From: Rhodobacteraceae bacterium IMCC1909 | GTDB taxonomy: Bacteria > Pseudomonadota > Alphaproteobacteria > Rhodobacterales > Rhodobacteraceae | Direction of reading: 5' to 3' | Length of the DNA: 64,000 nucleotides | Assembly (NCBI GenBank): GCA_030704425.1 | Contig: JAPDHM010000003.1 | Location: 1-64,000, forward strand | Shown: positions 62,579-64,000 of the stretch, in pieces | How the letters are laid out: every line of letters starts with the position of its first letter | Position numbering within the stretch: position 1 is the stretch's first letter | The notes under the pieces: generated by a model | Told to the model about the DNA's origin: nothing | The model's database searches: none | Seen by the model: only the letters and a program-made list of their open reading frames with translations | Program-made: the position numbers and the translations under genes

Positions 62579-63039
62579 GTGATTTGAAAAATACCTTCAA
62601 TTTCAACCGCAACACCCAAAGGCAAGGAGGGGGCAGAGACCGCTGCGCGGGCATGCCGGCCCGACTCGCCGAGGGCTTCAACCAAGAAATCTGAGGCGCC
62701 GTTGATGACTTTTGGCTGCTCGGTGTAATCTTGTGTGGAATTCACGAAACCGGATAGTTTGACCACGCGGACCAGCCGGTCGAGATCACCGCCGCAGGCG
62801 GCTTTAACCTGCGCCAAAAGAGAAATCGCGCAGGTGCGTGCGGCGATAGCACCCGCTTCGGTGCTCATAGTGTCTCCCAGTTTGCCGGTGATGAAGCCAT
62901 TGGCATCTTGACTAATCTGGCCAGAAACAAAGACCAAATCCCCCACCTGCACAAAGGGCACATAATTGGCCGCAGGTGCCGGAGCATCGGCCAGGGTCAC
63001 GCCCAATTCTGCCAGGCGGGTTTCAAATTTTCCGGTCAT
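62575..63039 (-). CDS. RidA family protein
   Basis: The 154-residue protein is a RidA/YjgF-type deaminase: LVFVSGQISQDANGFITGKL in the N-terminal half, VVKLSGFVNSTQDY and HARAAVSAPSLPLGVAVEIE with the conserved Arg. RidA proteins hydrolyse reactive enamines. It heads the short operon with the GDPD gene. Confidence 0.93.
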   Translation of the reverse strand: MTGKFETRLAELGVTLADAPAPAANYVPFVQVGDLVFVSGQISQDANGFITGKLGDTMSTEAGAIAARTCAISLLAQVKAACGGDLDRLVRVVKLSGFVNSTQDYTEQPKVINGASDFLVEALGESGRHARAAVSAPSLPLGVAVEIEGIFQIT

Positions 63040-63105
63040 ATCGTCACTCCTTTGAAATGTTCGACTCCAGCGATAGGCGGAAACATGCGGTGAGAAAAGC
63101 GAAAA

Positions 63106-64000
63106 TTAATATTCGCGCAGCGCTTGCGTGAAATAGTTGCGTATGGGTTCCAGCAGGTAGTCCAAAGGCCGGCGGTTTTGTTTGTGGGTAAATACCTGTG
63201 CTGGCATGCCCGGGCGTAACAGCGGTGCCCCGTGGTTGAGGGAGGTATTTTGGGGGAGGTTCAACGCAATCTCAACCACATAATAGGGTGGGCTGTCTGG
63301 CCTGCTTTGGAAGGTATCTGCCGAAATTTTTTGGAGCCTGCCTTGTAAATCTTGCGCCGCGGCTTTGTGTAGGAATTTTATCATACTGGTCTGCCCCACA
63401 AAGAGATGATTGATCTGATCGGGCGCGATTTTGGCCGTGATAACAAATGGCTGATCATTGGGCACAAGATGCAAGATTGGCTTGGTCGGTTGTACAACCG
63501 CTTGTGCGCCGGAAATGGTCAACCTATGGACAAACCCGCTGATGGGTGCGGTAAGGCTGAGGCCCTCCAGCTCTTGTTTCAGCCGGCGGCGATCTGCGCG
63601 CAGCCGGAGCTCTTGCGGGTGCAGGTCGCGCAGGGCTGAGATGGCTGCCTCGTGATCGGCGGCGGCCTGTCGCAACCTGTCGATTTCAATTTCGTGAAGC
63701 TGCGTTTGTGCTTCGGCTTGCCTGGCGCTCAGTTGCGCGATCCTGCCGTGAAGAGCAGCCTCCTGCTGTTGAAGCGCAGAGAGCTCTGCGCGGTCGGCAA
63801 GCCCTTTGGCGCGCAAGGACAGTTGGGTTTCCAGCTCGTCGCCCAGCAGCGCAAGCTGCCGCCGTGCGGCCTGGGCTTGGGCGCTCAAACCCTCAATTTA
63901 CAGGGCAATTTGCTCTGCTTGATTTTGCAACTTTTTTCAGTTTGACGGCGATAGGCGAGATGGGTTTTGAAGAGTTGCACTTGCCCTTGCAACATGCGCC
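63106..64000 (-). pseudogene. Type I secretion HlyD-family adaptor, disrupted (extends past window)
   Basis: The 260-codon frame carries the C-terminal half of an HlyD/PrtE-like membrane fusion protein: coiled-coil helix (TQLHEIEIDRLRQAAADHEA), the lipoyl/barrel hinge LTAPISGFVHRLTISGAQAV and VEIALNLPQNTSLNHGAPLL. Just upstream, homologous codons (LQNQAEQIAL then IEGLSAQ) are split by a TAA at 63898-63900, where a Gln codon is expected. Further upstream a frameshift near the A run at about 63935 is needed to continue. The gene is thus inactivated, unless read differently. Confidence 0.8.

Overview
The window looks like a chromosomal segment of a marine Rhodobacterales (Roseobacter-group) alphaproteobacterium. 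The evidence is gene order: murA-DUF2948-hisD-UPF0262-ptp-infA-maf-RNase E/G-yacG, phoR-pstSCAB-phoU-phoB, and clade-typical families such as DUF6478, CoxG/XdhC and ZapE. The species cannot be named from sequence alone; a streamlined pelagic lineage is a guess, based on the moderate GC and several decayed genes. Layout: 1-9808 is accessory DNA (repeat-rich surface proteins, two toxin-antitoxin pairs, broken integrases, an IS3-family element). 9809-24713 is an integrative element at a tRNA-Phe gene. 24645-31455 is a conserved core block ending in tRNA-Thr. 31456-38425 is a second accessory island that starts at tRNA-Thr. 38429-64000 is core chromosome with several pseudogenes. || The strongest structure is the tRNA-Phe element. 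A perfect 76-bp direct repeat (9809-9884 and 24638-24713) contains the 3' part of tRNA-Phe; only the right copy lies in a complete tRNA gene. Next to the left copy are a tyrosine recombinase, an AlpA-like regulator, an archaeo-eukaryotic-type primase and a Walker-type helicase in an overlapping operon, which resembles the replication module of a satellite or integrative plasmid. The same interval carries a glutathione transferase and the whole phosphate-sensing and uptake operon phoR-pstSCAB-phoU-phoB, with a textbook Pho box before pstS. IS6-family remnants bracket this cargo. A complete Pho/Pst system as island cargo is the main hypothesis to test. || The second island begins directly downstream of tRNA-Thr with a large tyrosine recombinase. 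It is followed by a 558-aa protein with motifs resembling A, B and C of family-A DNA polymerases but no room for a full polymerase; this may be a compact replicase of an undescribed element. Downstream are an ATC-hydrolase family protein, a MAPEG protein, a SnoaL-like protein, duplicated gene tails and a pentapeptide-repeat gene. The island ends at a sharp junction that truncates a histidine kinase. || The core parts hold housekeeping genes for peptidoglycan (murA), histidine (hisD), translation (infA, map, rsmD), fatty acid and folate synthesis (accD, folC), branched-chain amino acids (ilvD) and stress or detoxification functions. Decayed genes include a 2-oxoglutarate oxygenase, a LysE-type exporter, a small conserved gene after the DUF6478 gene and a type I secretion HlyD gene at the right edge.
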